15,929 nucleotides of DNA from Sphingomonas sp. UBA4766 (GTDB taxonomy: Bacteria; Pseudomonadota; Alphaproteobacteria; Sphingomonadales; Sphingomonadaceae). The stretch covers positions 1 to 15,929 of the forward strand of contig DHHS01000043.1 in assembly GCA_002403415.1 (NCBI GenBank). The letters are read 5' to 3'. A program made the translations under genes and the position numbers. Positions 1 through 7,642 of this stretch are shown in pieces. The notes under the pieces were generated by a model. It made no database searches, was not told the DNA's origin, and saw nothing but the letters and a program-made list of their open reading frames with translations. The first letter of the stretch is position 1. The number at the start of each line of letters is the position of its first letter.

Positions 1-19
1 TTTCCCTGCATCAATCCGG

Positions 20-979
20 TCACGCTATCTTCATCCCAATTGCGTCGTTATTGCTTCCTACTCCCTGTTCATCGGCTTCCGCCAGTGCTGCGTTGAGTTG
101 TGCACCCACTACCAGCCCCCAGCCGACCAGAAAGAAGAAGATCAGCGCGATCATCACCCCCGCCAGGCTGCCATAAATCATGTTGTAATTGGCAAAACGC
201 GCGATGAGTACCGGCAGCATTGCTGTCACCCCCAGCCACCACGCGGCGGTGAATACCGCGCCGGGCCATTTAGGGGCGCGGCTCTCGCGGTATTCGCGCG
301 GGGTGAGCGTGTAGAACAATAGATAGAGCGCGCCGAACAGCGCGAGTGCAGGGGCCAGCCGCGATACCGACACGATCATCGCTGCATCCCTGGCAAAGGG
401 CATGGCGCGGACGATGAACTGTTCGGCCGCCACCAACGTCACCTGAAAACTGAACGCGATCAGCGCGATGACGAGCGACGCCAGCACCAGCGCGATCGAC
501 CATAGCCGGTGTTGCCAAAACGGTCGCACCGATTCGACGCCGTAAGCGCGGCGCAAGATGTCACGGATCGTCTCGACAAAACTTGCCGTCGTCCAAAGCC
601 CGACAATCGCCCCCAGCCACAGCAACGTGCCGCCCGGGGCGGCGACGACATCGGCGATCGGTGCCTTCAGCACCATCGCGACATCGGCGGGCAGGTTTTG
701 AAGGAGCAAATCAACCGCACGCTGCCCGGTGCCGGTTCGGCCAAACAGTCGCGCCACGGCGACAGCAACGATGCAAAAAGGGAACAGCGCGACCAGCGAG
801 AGATAAGCCAGATTGCCCGCGTGAATGAAGCCGTCGCTCATCACGCCCACGGCTACCCGCGTCGCGACTTCGCGGACATAACTGCCTGGTGCCATGAACG
901 CGAGGCGGCGGTTGAGCGTAAGCCCCCGACCCGGTCGGCGGCGGCGCGCCTCGGGAGATGCGGGGGAGTAATCCTGCAC
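20..979 (-). CDS. YihY/BrkB-family inner-membrane protein
   Basis: Predicted 319-residue polytopic membrane protein of the YihY/virulence factor BrkB family, whose biochemical role is not firmly established. The sequence shows a basic N-terminus, about six hydrophobic segments (roughly residues 55-79, 118-135, 158-180, 208-225, 240-262, 270-295) and the family's C-terminal signature, a YGSLAGVMIAL stretch ending in GAQLNA. The start is a GTG with only a weak G-rich Shine-Dalgarno; Met29 is an alternative start. It begins 9 nt after the stop of the upstream J-domain gene, so the two are probably co-transcribed. Length fits the family. Family assignment is confident; any link to RNase BN (an old misnomer for this family) should not be inferred. 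Confidence 0.88.
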   Translation of the reverse strand: MQDYSPASPEARRRRPGRGLTLNRRLAFMAPGSYVREVATRVAVGVMSDGFIHAGNLAYLSLVALFPFCIVAVAVARLFGRTGTGQRAVDLLLQNLPADVAMVLKAPIADVVAAPGGTLLWLGAIVGLWTTASFVETIRDILRRAYGVESVRPFWQHRLWSIALVLASLVIALIAFSFQVTLVAAEQFIVRAMPFARDAAMIVSVSRLAPALALFGALYLLFYTLTPREYRESRAPKWPGAVFTAAWWLGVTAMLPVLIARFANYNMIYGSLAGVMIALIFFFLVGWGLVVGAQLNAALAEADEQGVGSNNDAIGMKIA

Positions 980-988
980 GCCCCGCCG

Positions 989-1915
989 TCAGTTTTCGAA
1001 CTTGCCGCGCGGATTGCCGTGCTCGCGGCCGGGCCAGCCCTTCACAAACTCGACCAGCGCATCGTCGGCCGCGGGCAGGTCGACCATCAGCGTCACCAAT
1101 TGGTCACCGCGGGAGCCTGCCTTGCCATGGAAACCGCGCGCTTTCAGGCGCAGCACCTTGCCCGAGGTCGAGCCCGGCGGCACCGTCAGCATGACCGCGC
1201 CAGACACCGTCGGCACGCGCACGCTGGCACCCAGCACCGCTTCCGCCAAGCTGATCGGCAGGTCGAGCCGCACATCATCGCCGTCGCGCGCGAAGAAGCG
1301 GTGGGGCGCGATGTCGAGCGTCACAATCGCGTCGCCAGGCCCGCCGGGGCCGGGATCGCCCTTGCCCGCCAGCCGCATCTGGGCCCCGCTTTCAAGGCCG
1401 GGCGGCAGTTTCAGGTCGATGGTCTTGCCATCGGCCAGCGTAATCCGCTGCGGCGTAAGCGAGGCCGCATCGGCAAAGGGCACCGCCAGACGATAGGCGC
1501 GGTTGGCCCCCTTTGGCTGGGGTGCGCGCCGCCCGAACCCGCCCGAAAAGCCGCCGCCCGCCTTGCGTCCGCCGAACAGCCCTTCAAAAATGTCTGTAAA
1601 ATCAGCGCTGTCGCCTGCGTCAAACCCGCCGGGACCGGGGTTGAAGCCGCTGTTATTGGGCGTTGGCCCCTGACGAAAACCAAAGCCGGCCGGATTGCCG
1701 TCGCCGTCGATTTCACCGCGGTCGAATCGCGCGCGCTTGTCCTTGTCCGACAGCAGGTTATAGGCGTTGGTGACGCGCGAAAAACGCTCCGACGCTTTGG
1801 GATTGTCCTTGTTGCGGTCGGGGTGAAGCTCTTTGGCGAGCTTGCGATATGCCTTTTTGATGTCGGTGTCGCTTGCGCCGCGCGCCACACCCAGCAATTG
1901 ATACGGATCGGCCAT
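989..1915 (-). CDS. DnaJ/CbpA-type co-chaperone without zinc finger
   Basis: 308-residue type II J-protein that should stimulate the DnaK ATPase and deliver unfolded clients in the cytoplasm. An N-terminal J domain (about 1-66) carries the HPD motif at 31-33 in LHPDRN; a Gly/Phe-rich linker follows (about 75-135), then a DnaJ C-terminal substrate-binding region (about 140-300) with no CxxCxGxG repeats. The frame is open much further upstream, but the ATG at 1915 is chosen because MADPYQLLGV is the canonical J-domain start, GGGAG lies 4 nt upstream, and a longer form would overlap pdxH. Divergent from pdxH and upstream of the BrkB-family gene. It resembles CbpA/DjlA-class proteins rather than the main DnaJ, so I give no symbol. 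Confidence 0.92.
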   Translation of the reverse strand: MADPYQLLGVARGASDTDIKKAYRKLAKELHPDRNKDNPKASERFSRVTNAYNLLSDKDKRARFDRGEIDGDGNPAGFGFRQGPTPNNSGFNPGPGGFDAGDSADFTDIFEGLFGGRKAGGGFSGGFGRRAPQPKGANRAYRLAVPFADAASLTPQRITLADGKTIDLKLPPGLESGAQMRLAGKGDPGPGGPGDAIVTLDIAPHRFFARDGDDVRLDLPISLAEAVLGASVRVPTVSGAVMLTVPPGSTSGKVLRLKARGFHGKAGSRGDQLVTLMVDLPAADDALVEFVKGWPGREHGNPRGKFEN

Positions 1916-2039
1916 GATGCTCCCGGCACTGGTTTGGCGCCTATTTGGGCGATTTGGCGGCCAAGCGCAAATGCCAAGGCGATGTGCGGCCGCCGGTTGA
2001 GGGTGACGCGCCCGCGCCAAGCCGCTAAAGGCCGCGACG
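1916..2039. promoter_or_regulatory. Divergent intergenic region (J-protein / pdxH)
   Basis: This 124-bp gap must hold the promoters for two divergent operons. It contains the J-protein Shine-Dalgarno (GGGAG on the minus strand, 1920-1924) and the pdxH Shine-Dalgarno (AAAGG, 2027-2031, 8 nt before the ATG). Three TTTGG words occur close together at about 1937-1960. I see no convincing -35/-10 pair on either strand. Confidence 0.45.
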
Positions 2040-2615
2040 ATGACCGATCCCTTTGCCCTGTTCGATGACTGGTATGCCGCCGCGCGCACCAGCGAGATTA
2101 ACGATCCCAATGCGATGGCGCTGGCGACCGCCGATGCGGGGGGGCTGCTCGGACTGCGCATGGTGCTGCTAAAGGGGCATGGGCCGGACGGGTTCGTATT
2201 TTACACTAACCAACAGAGCCGCAAGGCCGACGATCTGGCGGCCAATGCGCAGGCAGCGCTCCTCTTCCACTGGAAATCACTCCGCCGCCAGATCCGGATC
2301 GAGGGGCCGGTGTCGGGGGTGAGCGAGGCGGAGGCCGACGCCTATTTCGCAACTCGCAGCCGCGATTCGCAGCTTGGCGCCTGGGCCAGCGATCAGTCAC
2401 GCCCGCTCGACGCGCGCGCAACGTTCGAGGCGCGCTTTGTCGAGGTACAGGCGCGCTTCGCGGGGGGGAATGTGCCGCGCCCGCCGCATTGGTCCGGCTA
2501 TCGCGTGACGCCGCAGCGCATCGAATTCTGGCAGGACCGCGAGCACCGGCTCCATGAACGCCGACTGTTTACGCGCGCCGACGGCGGCTGGGACGAGGGG
2601 CTGCTCTTTCCGTGA
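2040..2615 (+). CDS. pdxH: Pyridoxamine 5'-phosphate oxidase
   Basis: 191-residue FMN enzyme that oxidises pyridoxine or pyridoxamine 5'-phosphate to PLP, the last step of vitamin B6 synthesis and salvage, in the cytoplasm. Recognisable blocks run in order: RMVLLKG (40-46) and FYTN..SRKADDL (54-66) of the FMN site, ALLFHW..LRRQIRIEG (73-89), RSRDSQLGAWAS.QS (106-120), and the C-terminal EFWQ...RLHER (162-174), whose Arg and His contact substrate. Length is near the family norm, slightly short at the N-terminus. The ATG has AAAGG 8 nt upstream. The stop overlaps the next gene's GTG by 4 bp, so it heads a three-gene operon. Confidence 0.95.
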   Translation: MTDPFALFDDWYAAARTSEINDPNAMALATADAGGLLGLRMVLLKGHGPDGFVFYTNQQSRKADDLAANAQAALLFHWKSLRRQIRIEGPVSGVSEAEADAYFATRSRDSQLGAWASDQSRPLDARATFEARFVEVQARFAGGNVPRPPHWSGYRVTPQRIEFWQDREHRLHERRLFTRADGGWDEGLLFP

Positions 2616-3538
2616 GTGCCACGCTGGCGCATCGTGCGGCGCGGGCCAGCGTGGCGACGGCGATCATCCTGATTGCGATCAAGCTGGCGGCGGCGATCGC
2701 CACGGGGTCGGTCGCGATGCTGGCGTCACTTACCGATAGCAGCATTGATCTGGTCGCATCGATGGCGACGCTGTTCGCGGTGCGTTTTGCGACTCAGCCC
2801 GCCGATCACAATCACCGTTTTGGGCATGGCAAGGCCGAGGCGCTGGTCGCGTTGCTTCAGGTCGCGCTGATCGCGGCCTCTGCAGTCGCGATTGGCGCGC
2901 GCGCGCTGGCGCAGTGGCGCGGGGGCGGGCCGGTCAGCGATGCCGGGATCGGCATTGGCGCATCGATAGCCGCAATGGTCGCGACCGCTGCGCTCATTGC
3001 GTATCAACGGCACGTGATTGCGCGCACGGGATCGGTCGCGATCCGCGCTGATTATGTGCATTATCAGTCCGACCTGGCCGTCAATGCAGCGGTGATTGCC
3101 GCGCTGTTGCTCGATCAGGTTCTGGGCCTGCGCGGGGCGGACGCGCTGTTCGGCGTCGGGATTGCCGGGTGGTTGATGTGGGGCGCGTGGGCGGCCTCGC
3201 GCGCGGCCGTTGATCAGTTGATGGACACCGAATGGCCGGAGGAAAAGCGCCGCCGCTTTGTCGCAGTGGCCAGCCGCCACCCCGAATTGCGCGGGCTGCA
3301 TGATTTGCGCACCCGTACCAGCGGCGCGACCGATTTTGCGCAGTTCCACATCTGGATGGACCCGCAGATGACGGTGGCCGCAGCGCATGATGTCGTTGCC
3401 GAGCTGGAGCGGTGCCTGGCCGCTGAATTTCCCGGCACCGAAATCCTGATCCATATCGACCCGGAAGGGCAAGTGGACGAACCCGGCAACCCGCTGGTAG
3501 AGGCTGATGAAATCGCCAAACTAAAAGGAACTGTGTGA
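2612..3538 (+). CDS. Cation diffusion facilitator, FieF/YiiP-type metal exporter
   Basis: 308-residue inner-membrane proton antiporter that exports divalent metals (Zn, Fe, Cd or Mn in this family). The metal ligands of E. coli YiiP are visible: transport site A as D42, D46, H152 and D156 (TDSSID and HYQSD motifs); site B as D65, H68 and H72 in PADHNHRFGHGK; and cytoplasmic dimer-site residues H232, H248, H261, H283 and D285, at the same numbering as YiiP. Several hydrophobic helices precede a soluble C-terminal domain from about 210. Start is GTG, overlapping pdxH by 4 bp (GTGA), which implies translational coupling. Which metal it carries cannot be read from sequence alone. Confidence 0.93.
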   Translation: MSATLAHRAARASVATAIILIAIKLAAAIATGSVAMLASLTDSSIDLVASMATLFAVRFATQPADHNHRFGHGKAEALVALLQVALIAASAVAIGARALAQWRGGGPVSDAGIGIGASIAAMVATAALIAYQRHVIARTGSVAIRADYVHYQSDLAVNAAVIAALLLDQVLGLRGADALFGVGIAGWLMWGAWAASRAAVDQLMDTEWPEEKRRRFVAVASRHPELRGLHDLRTRTSGATDFAQFHIWMDPQMTVAAAHDVVAELERCLAAEFPGTEILIHIDPEGQVDEPGNPLVEADEIAKLKGTV

Positions 3539-4335
3539 TGACACGTTTGCCGATTGTTCAGATTGATGCCTTTGCCGATCGCGCCTTTACCGGCAATCCG
3601 GCGGCGGTGATGCCGCTCGACACCTGGCTCGCCGATGAGGTGTTGCAGTCGATTGCGGCGGAAAACAACTTGAGCGAGACCGCGTTTCTGGTGAAGGACG
3701 CCAGCGGGGCAACGGACTATGAACTGCGCTGGTTCACGCCGGCCGCCGAGGTCGCTTTGTGCGGCCATGCGACGCTGGCGAGCGGTCATTTCCTCCTTGC
3801 CGCCGACCCCGCACTGAACCGGGTGACGTTTCAGACACGGCAAGCCGGCGTGCTGGCCGTGGAGCGCGCGGGGACGGGCTATGACCTTGCACTCCCCGCA
3901 TGGGCGCCGCACCCAAAGCCGATGCCGGAAATTGTCGCCGCGCTTGGCCTTGATCCCGCGACCGAGAGCTTGTGGTATGAGGCGGGCTATGCGCTGGTGG
4001 TGGCGCGCGACGCGGCCCAAGTGCGCGCGCTGGTGCCCGATCAGGCAGCGCTCGCGCGGTGCGGCAAGCTGGTCGCGATCGTGACGGCGGCTGGCGACGA
4101 TACCGACGTCATCAGCCGGGTTTTCACCCCCTATTACGACATCCCCGAAGACCCGGTAACGGGTTCTGCTCATGCGGTGATGACCCCCTATTGGGCGGGG
4201 CGGCTGGGGCGCGACAGCTTCACCGCCTATCAGGCGTCGGCGCGCGGCGGTCATGTCGGTTGTCGGTTGGAGGGCGATCGGGTGGTGCTGAGCGGTCAGT
4301 GCGTGACGGTGCTTGAGGGGGTTTTCCTGATCTAA
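3538..4335 (+). CDS. PhzF-family isomerase/epimerase-like protein
   Basis: 265-residue cytoplasmic protein of the PhzF/diaminopimelate-epimerase fold. Visible motifs are GNPAAV (19-24), NLSETAF (44-50) with the catalytic Glu at 47, RWFTPAAEVALCGHATLASG (64-83), EDPVTGSAH (204-212) and ASARGG (233-238). The true substrate is unknown; most genomic PhzF homologues are not in phenazine pathways and no phz genes are near. The ATG at 3538 is preferred over the GTG three bases upstream because AAGGAA lies 7 nt before it. It overlaps the exporter stop by 1 bp (TGATG) and ends convergently, its stop codon overlapping that of the flavoprotein gene. Confidence 0.92.
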   Translation: MTRLPIVQIDAFADRAFTGNPAAVMPLDTWLADEVLQSIAAENNLSETAFLVKDASGATDYELRWFTPAAEVALCGHATLASGHFLLAADPALNRVTFQTRQAGVLAVERAGTGYDLALPAWAPHPKPMPEIVAALGLDPATESLWYEAGYALVVARDAAQVRALVPDQAALARCGKLVAIVTAAGDDTDVISRVFTPYYDIPEDPVTGSAHAVMTPYWAGRLGRDSFTAYQASARGGHVGCRLEGDRVVLSGQCVTVLEGVFLI

Positions 4336-5528
4336 ACCGCGCCGCCCGCCGCTGCTCCACTCGCCCAAGCCCATTGGAAGTTATACCCGCCGAGCCACCC
4401 GGTCACGTCGACAGCCTCGCCAATCGCGAACAGACCCGGCACTTTGCGGGCCATCATCGTTTGCGAGGATAGCCCGTCGGTTGAAATGCCGCCGACGGTG
4501 ACTTCGGCCTTGGCAAAACCCTCGGTCCCGGTGGGGGTGAAGCGCCAGTCCTTGAGCGCGCGGGCTGCATCCATCAGCGCGCGGTCGCTTTGACCGCCAA
4601 GCTCCCCCGCCAATTCCAGCCGACCCGCCAGTGCCTCTGCCAACCGTGCCGGGAGCGTCTCGGCAAGCGCGCTCTTGAGCGACAGGCGCGGGCGGGCGCG
4701 TTTGACCGTGGCCAGCCAGTCGGGCGGGGCATCGGGCGCGAAGTCTACCATGACCGGCTCGCCGTGCCGCCAATAGCTTGACGCCTGCAGGATTGCCGGA
4801 CCCGACAGGCCCCGATGCGTGAAAAGTGCTGCCTCGCGAAACGCCGCCCTGCCCGCGCGCGTGACCACCTGTGTCGCGACGCCCGACAGCGCCTGAAAAA
4901 GCGCGTCGGCGCTGCTTAGCGTGAGCGGCACGAGCGCGGGGCGCGGCTCCACCACTTTCAACCCAAAGCGGCGGGCCAGATCATAAGCAAAACTCGTCGC
5001 GCCCAGTTTCGGGATCGACGGCCCGCCGGTCGCGATGATGAGGGCGGGGGCCGCATCGGTGCGCTCCCCATGGCTGACCGAGAACATGGCGTCCGAATGG
5101 CCGACATCGCGCACGCTGTGACCCAGCGCGAAATCAACGCCCGCGCACTCATCAACCAGCATCGCGACAATCTGCCGCGCTGAGCCATCGCAAAACAATT
5201 GCCCCAGCGTCTTTTCGTGCCAGGCAATGCCATGCGCCTCCACCAACGCCACGAAATCCTGCGGCGCATAGCGGCCCAGCGCCGATTTCGCGAAATGCGG
5301 ATTGGCGGAGATGAAGCGGTCGGGCGCTGTCCCCAAATTGGTGAAATTGCACCGCCCGCCGCCCGAAATCAGGATCTTGCGCCCCGGTTCCGCATTATGG
5401 TCGATAATCAGTACGCGGCGGGCCCGTTCGCGCGCGACACGGGCGGCCATCATGCCCGCCGCGCCCGCGCCCAGCACGATCACGTCATAGGGCGCGCGCG
5501 ATGCTATTCGGTTTTGCCCCAGAACCAC
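4332..5528 (-). CDS. FAD/NAD(P)-dependent oxidoreductase, HI0933/YhiN family
   Basis: 398-residue flavoprotein of the HI0933-like (BaiN/YhiN) family, generally annotated as an NAD(P)/FAD-dependent oxidoreductase; the natural substrate is unassigned in most bacteria. The FAD Rossmann motif GAGAAG is at 20-25, the family signature GRKILISGGGRCNFTN at 49-64, and the C-terminal FAD contact LFAIGEAVDVTGWLGGYNFQWA near 372-391. The start is a GTG (no in-frame ATG precedes the Rossmann strand), giving a 25-nt overlap with the upstream cytochrome b gene, so the two are one transcript. Its end overlaps the phzF-like gene by 4 bp, tail to tail. Confidence 0.9.
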   Translation of the reverse strand: MVLGQNRIASRAPYDVIVLGAGAAGMMAARVARERARRVLIIDHNAEPGRKILISGGGRCNFTNLGTAPDRFISANPHFAKSALGRYAPQDFVALVEAHGIAWHEKTLGQLFCDGSARQIVAMLVDECAGVDFALGHSVRDVGHSDAMFSVSHGERTDAAPALIIATGGPSIPKLGATSFAYDLARRFGLKVVEPRPALVPLTLSSADALFQALSGVATQVVTRAGRAAFREAALFTHRGLSGPAILQASSYWRHGEPVMVDFAPDAPPDWLATVKRARPRLSLKSALAETLPARLAEALAGRLELAGELGGQSDRALMDAARALKDWRFTPTGTEGFAKAEVTVGGISTDGLSSQTMMARKVPGLFAIGEAVDVTGWLGGYNFQWAWASGAAAGGAV

Positions 5529-6079
5529 ATCCGCTCAAGCTGACGCTCGCGGTCGAACAATTGATGCTTCAGCGCGCCGACAATGTGCAAGCCGACCAGC
5601 ACATAAACGAGATTGCCAATCACTTCATGCGCTTCGCCAAAGCGGTCATGCACGGCCAGTTTGGTTGCCGGGTCAAGCGCCATGATGAAACCGATGCGTG
5701 GCCATTCGAACAGGCCAAACAGATACATCGGATTTTCCGCTGCCCCCTTCCACGCCGAGTCCATGATCCAGCCAGTCAGCGGCATTGCAAAGATAAGCAT
5801 ATAGAGCGCGACGTGCGTCCAGTGCGACAGCCGCACTTCCCACGCCTTATACCCTGTGGGCAGCGCGGGCGGGCGATGGGTAAGGCGCCACAACAACCGC
5901 ATGATCGCCAGTCCCAGCACGGTAATGCCAAGCGATTTGTGGAAATTGATCAGCGGGCGCACCTGTTCGTCGGCGACATTGGGCCAAATCCACACCAGCG
6001 CGATATTGGCGATGATACCAAGCGCGACCAGCCAGTGGAACCAGATGGCAAGGGCGGTGTAGCGGCGGGTATCGGACAT
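5504..6079 (-). CDS. Cytochrome b561-family membrane protein
   Basis: 191-residue di-haem b561-type cytochrome of the inner membrane (CybB/YodB class). It begins YTALAIWFHWLVALG and shows four hydrophobic helices with candidate haem-ligand His at 15, 47 (NFHKSLG), 86/89 (LSHWTH), 151 (GEAHEV) and 165. Known bacterial members pass electrons from quinol, in some cases dealing with superoxide. The ATG at 6079 is chosen over a TTG 21 nt upstream because GGAG sits exactly 7 nt before it. It is co-transcribed with, and overlaps, the flavoprotein gene downstream. Confidence 0.92.
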   Translation of the reverse strand: MSDTRRYTALAIWFHWLVALGIIANIALVWIWPNVADEQVRPLINFHKSLGITVLGLAIMRLLWRLTHRPPALPTGYKAWEVRLSHWTHVALYMLIFAMPLTGWIMDSAWKGAAENPMYLFGLFEWPRIGFIMALDPATKLAVHDRFGEAHEVIGNLVYVLVGLHIVGALKHQLFDRERQLERMWFWGKTE

Positions 6080-6181
6080 GCGCTTGCTCCAATATTGCAA
6101 TGCACCACTGGCGGCGCGGCATGATCCTTCCTACCTTGCGGGCGCGATTTGTTAAGCCCCGTTTGATCGGAAATTGCTGCT
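6080..6181. promoter_or_regulatory. Divergent intergenic region (cytochrome b561 / glycosyltransferase)
   Basis: This 102-bp gap separates divergent genes. The minus-strand Shine-Dalgarno GGAG (6087-6090) that fixes the cytochrome start lies here. On the plus side the GTG of the glycosyltransferase has no strong Shine-Dalgarno (only a GGA about 14 nt upstream). No clear promoter pair could be assigned by eye. Confidence 0.45.
6087..6090 (-). promoter_or_regulatory. Shine-Dalgarno deciding the cytochrome b561 start
   Basis: GGAG, 7 nt before the ATG at 6079. It lies inside the extra codons of the alternative TTG start, so it argues for the shorter protein. Confidence 0.65.
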
Positions 6182-7642
6182 GTGTCTGCGTCCTCCTCCC
6201 CCGCTTTACAGCAATTGTCGCGGTCGCTGGCCGTTGAATCGCCCCGCTTGTCGCCGCGCCCTGCGCGCTGGTCGGGCTATGCGATTGCGGGTGGCGCTCT
6301 GTTGCTGCTCGCCGCGCTGATTGCGCAGGCGTTTTTTCGGGAAGGGCTGGCGACATGGTCGGTGGGGCTAGCCTATGTTGGATATGATACGGTGCTGCTG
6401 CTGTTCACGGCGCGGCATAGCTGGCGCGTGCTGCGGCCAGCGCCTGCACCCGCCAACCCGGGCGTGCGCCCGACGCTGGGCGTCATTGTCGCGGCGCATA
6501 ACGAGGCGAATGTGCTCGGTGTCACCATTAGCGCGCTGGCGGGTGCCAGCGATCCGCCGGAACTAATCCTGATCGCCGATGACGGATCAAGCGATGCCAC
6601 CGCGGAGGTGATGGCGCGCCTGTATACGCTCGACCCGCCGCCGCTGGGGCGCGTCAGCGCGCCGTCGCCGGTGCTGCCCTCGCTGCGCTGGTTGCGGGTG
6701 CCGCATGGGGGCAAGGCGCGCGCGCTCAACGCAGCGATTGTCGAGGCTGATACCGAAATCGTGCTGACGGTCGATGCCGATACGCTGCTGGAGGAAGGCG
6801 CGCTGGCCGCGATGCGTGCCGCTTTTGCCGCCGAGCCCGAATTGGTCGCGGCAACCGGCGTCCTGACGCCGATTTGCGGGTCATCGCCATCAGGGCGGGT
6901 GTTCGAATGGTTTCAGAAATACGAATATGTCCGTAATTTCCTGTCGCGCTATGCGTGGATGCAGGCGAACAGCCTGTTGCTGATTTCGGGCGCGTTTGCC
7001 GCGTTTCGGCGGTCGGCGCTGGTGACGGTTGGCGGGTTTGATTCGGACTGCATGGTCGAGGATTATGAGCTGATTCACCGCTTTCACCGCCACGCCGCCG
7101 ACCATGGGCTGGACTGGCGGGTGCGGGTGGTGGGGGCGGCGCAGGCCCGCACCGATGCGCCTGCCTCGCTGATCGGTTTCCTGCGCCAGCGGCGACGCTG
7201 GTTCGGCGGGGTTTTGCAGACGCAATATTGGAACCGCGACATGATCGGCAATGGCCGCTTTGGCACGCTGGGTTCGCTTCACATGCCGGTCAAGACGCTC
7301 GACACGGTGCAGCCGATTTACGGGATGGCCGCGTTCGTCATCCTGATTGCGCTGGTGGTGGTCGGCCAGTTTCGGATCGCGCTGCCGATCCTGATCGTGA
7401 TGGTCGTCAAGATCGTATTCGATCTTGGCTTTTTGCTGTGGTCGCTGAGGCTCTATGCGCGCTGGACGGGAAGCGACAAGGGATTGTCGGCGGGCGGCGC
7501 GCTGATCGCAGCGGCGCTGGAGCCGTTCAGCTTTCAGCTTCTCCGCCATGCCGGGGCGATTTGGGGGTGGCATGCGTTTTTGACCGGGCGCGAGACCTGG
7601 GGGCGGCAACACCGCACCGCGATTGGCGACGCGGCGGGTTAG
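6182..7642 (+). CDS. Membrane glycosyltransferase, family 2 (processive-type motifs)
   Basis: 486-residue inner-membrane family 2 glycosyltransferase. Two N-terminal helices (about 32-50, 57-76) precede a GT-A catalytic domain (about 98-345) with the D,D,D,QxxRW signature: DDGSSD (133-138), DADT (198-201), the ED of MVEDYE (293-294) and QRRRW (336-340). Hydrophobic segments follow at about 370-395, 398-420 and 440-465. This architecture matches BcsA/PgaC/hyaluronan-synthase-like enzymes that extend and often export a polysaccharide, but donor and product are not deducible. It stands alone, without a c-di-GMP PilZ domain or synthase partners nearby. Start is GTG with a poor Shine-Dalgarno; no upstream alternative is better. 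Its stop overlaps that of mntH. Confidence 0.9.
   Translation: MSASSSPALQQLSRSLAVESPRLSPRPARWSGYAIAGGALLLLAALIAQAFFREGLATWSVGLAYVGYDTVLLLFTARHSWRVLRPAPAPANPGVRPTLGVIVAAHNEANVLGVTISALAGASDPPELILIADDGSSDATAEVMARLYTLDPPPLGRVSAPSPVLPSLRWLRVPHGGKARALNAAIVEADTEIVLTVDADTLLEEGALAAMRAAFAAEPELVAATGVLTPICGSSPSGRVFEWFQKYEYVRNFLSRYAWMQANSLLLISGAFAAFRRSALVTVGGFDSDCMVEDYELIHRFHRHAADHGLDWRVRVVGAAQARTDAPASLIGFLRQRRRWFGGVLQTQYWNRDMIGNGRFGTLGSLHMPVKTLDTVQPIYGMAAFVILIALVVVGQFRIALPILIVMVVKIVFDLGFLLWSLRLYARWTGSDKGLSAGGALIAAALEPFSFQLLRHAGAIWGWHAFLTGRETWGRQHRTAIGDAAG

Noticed and set aside
1937..1960. Three closely spaced TTTGG words as an operator
   Set aside because: Unequal spacing and no second supporting element; reported only as content of the intergenic region.
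509..2068. 519-codon plus-strand open frame opposite the BrkB and J-protein genes
   Set aside because: High GC keeps antisense frames open; it is Arg/His/Pro-rich, has no domains, and the opposite strand codes for two well-recognised families.
3538..4335. Phenazine biosynthesis role for the PhzF-family gene
   Set aside because: No other phenazine genes are present; the family is widespread with unrelated or unknown functions.
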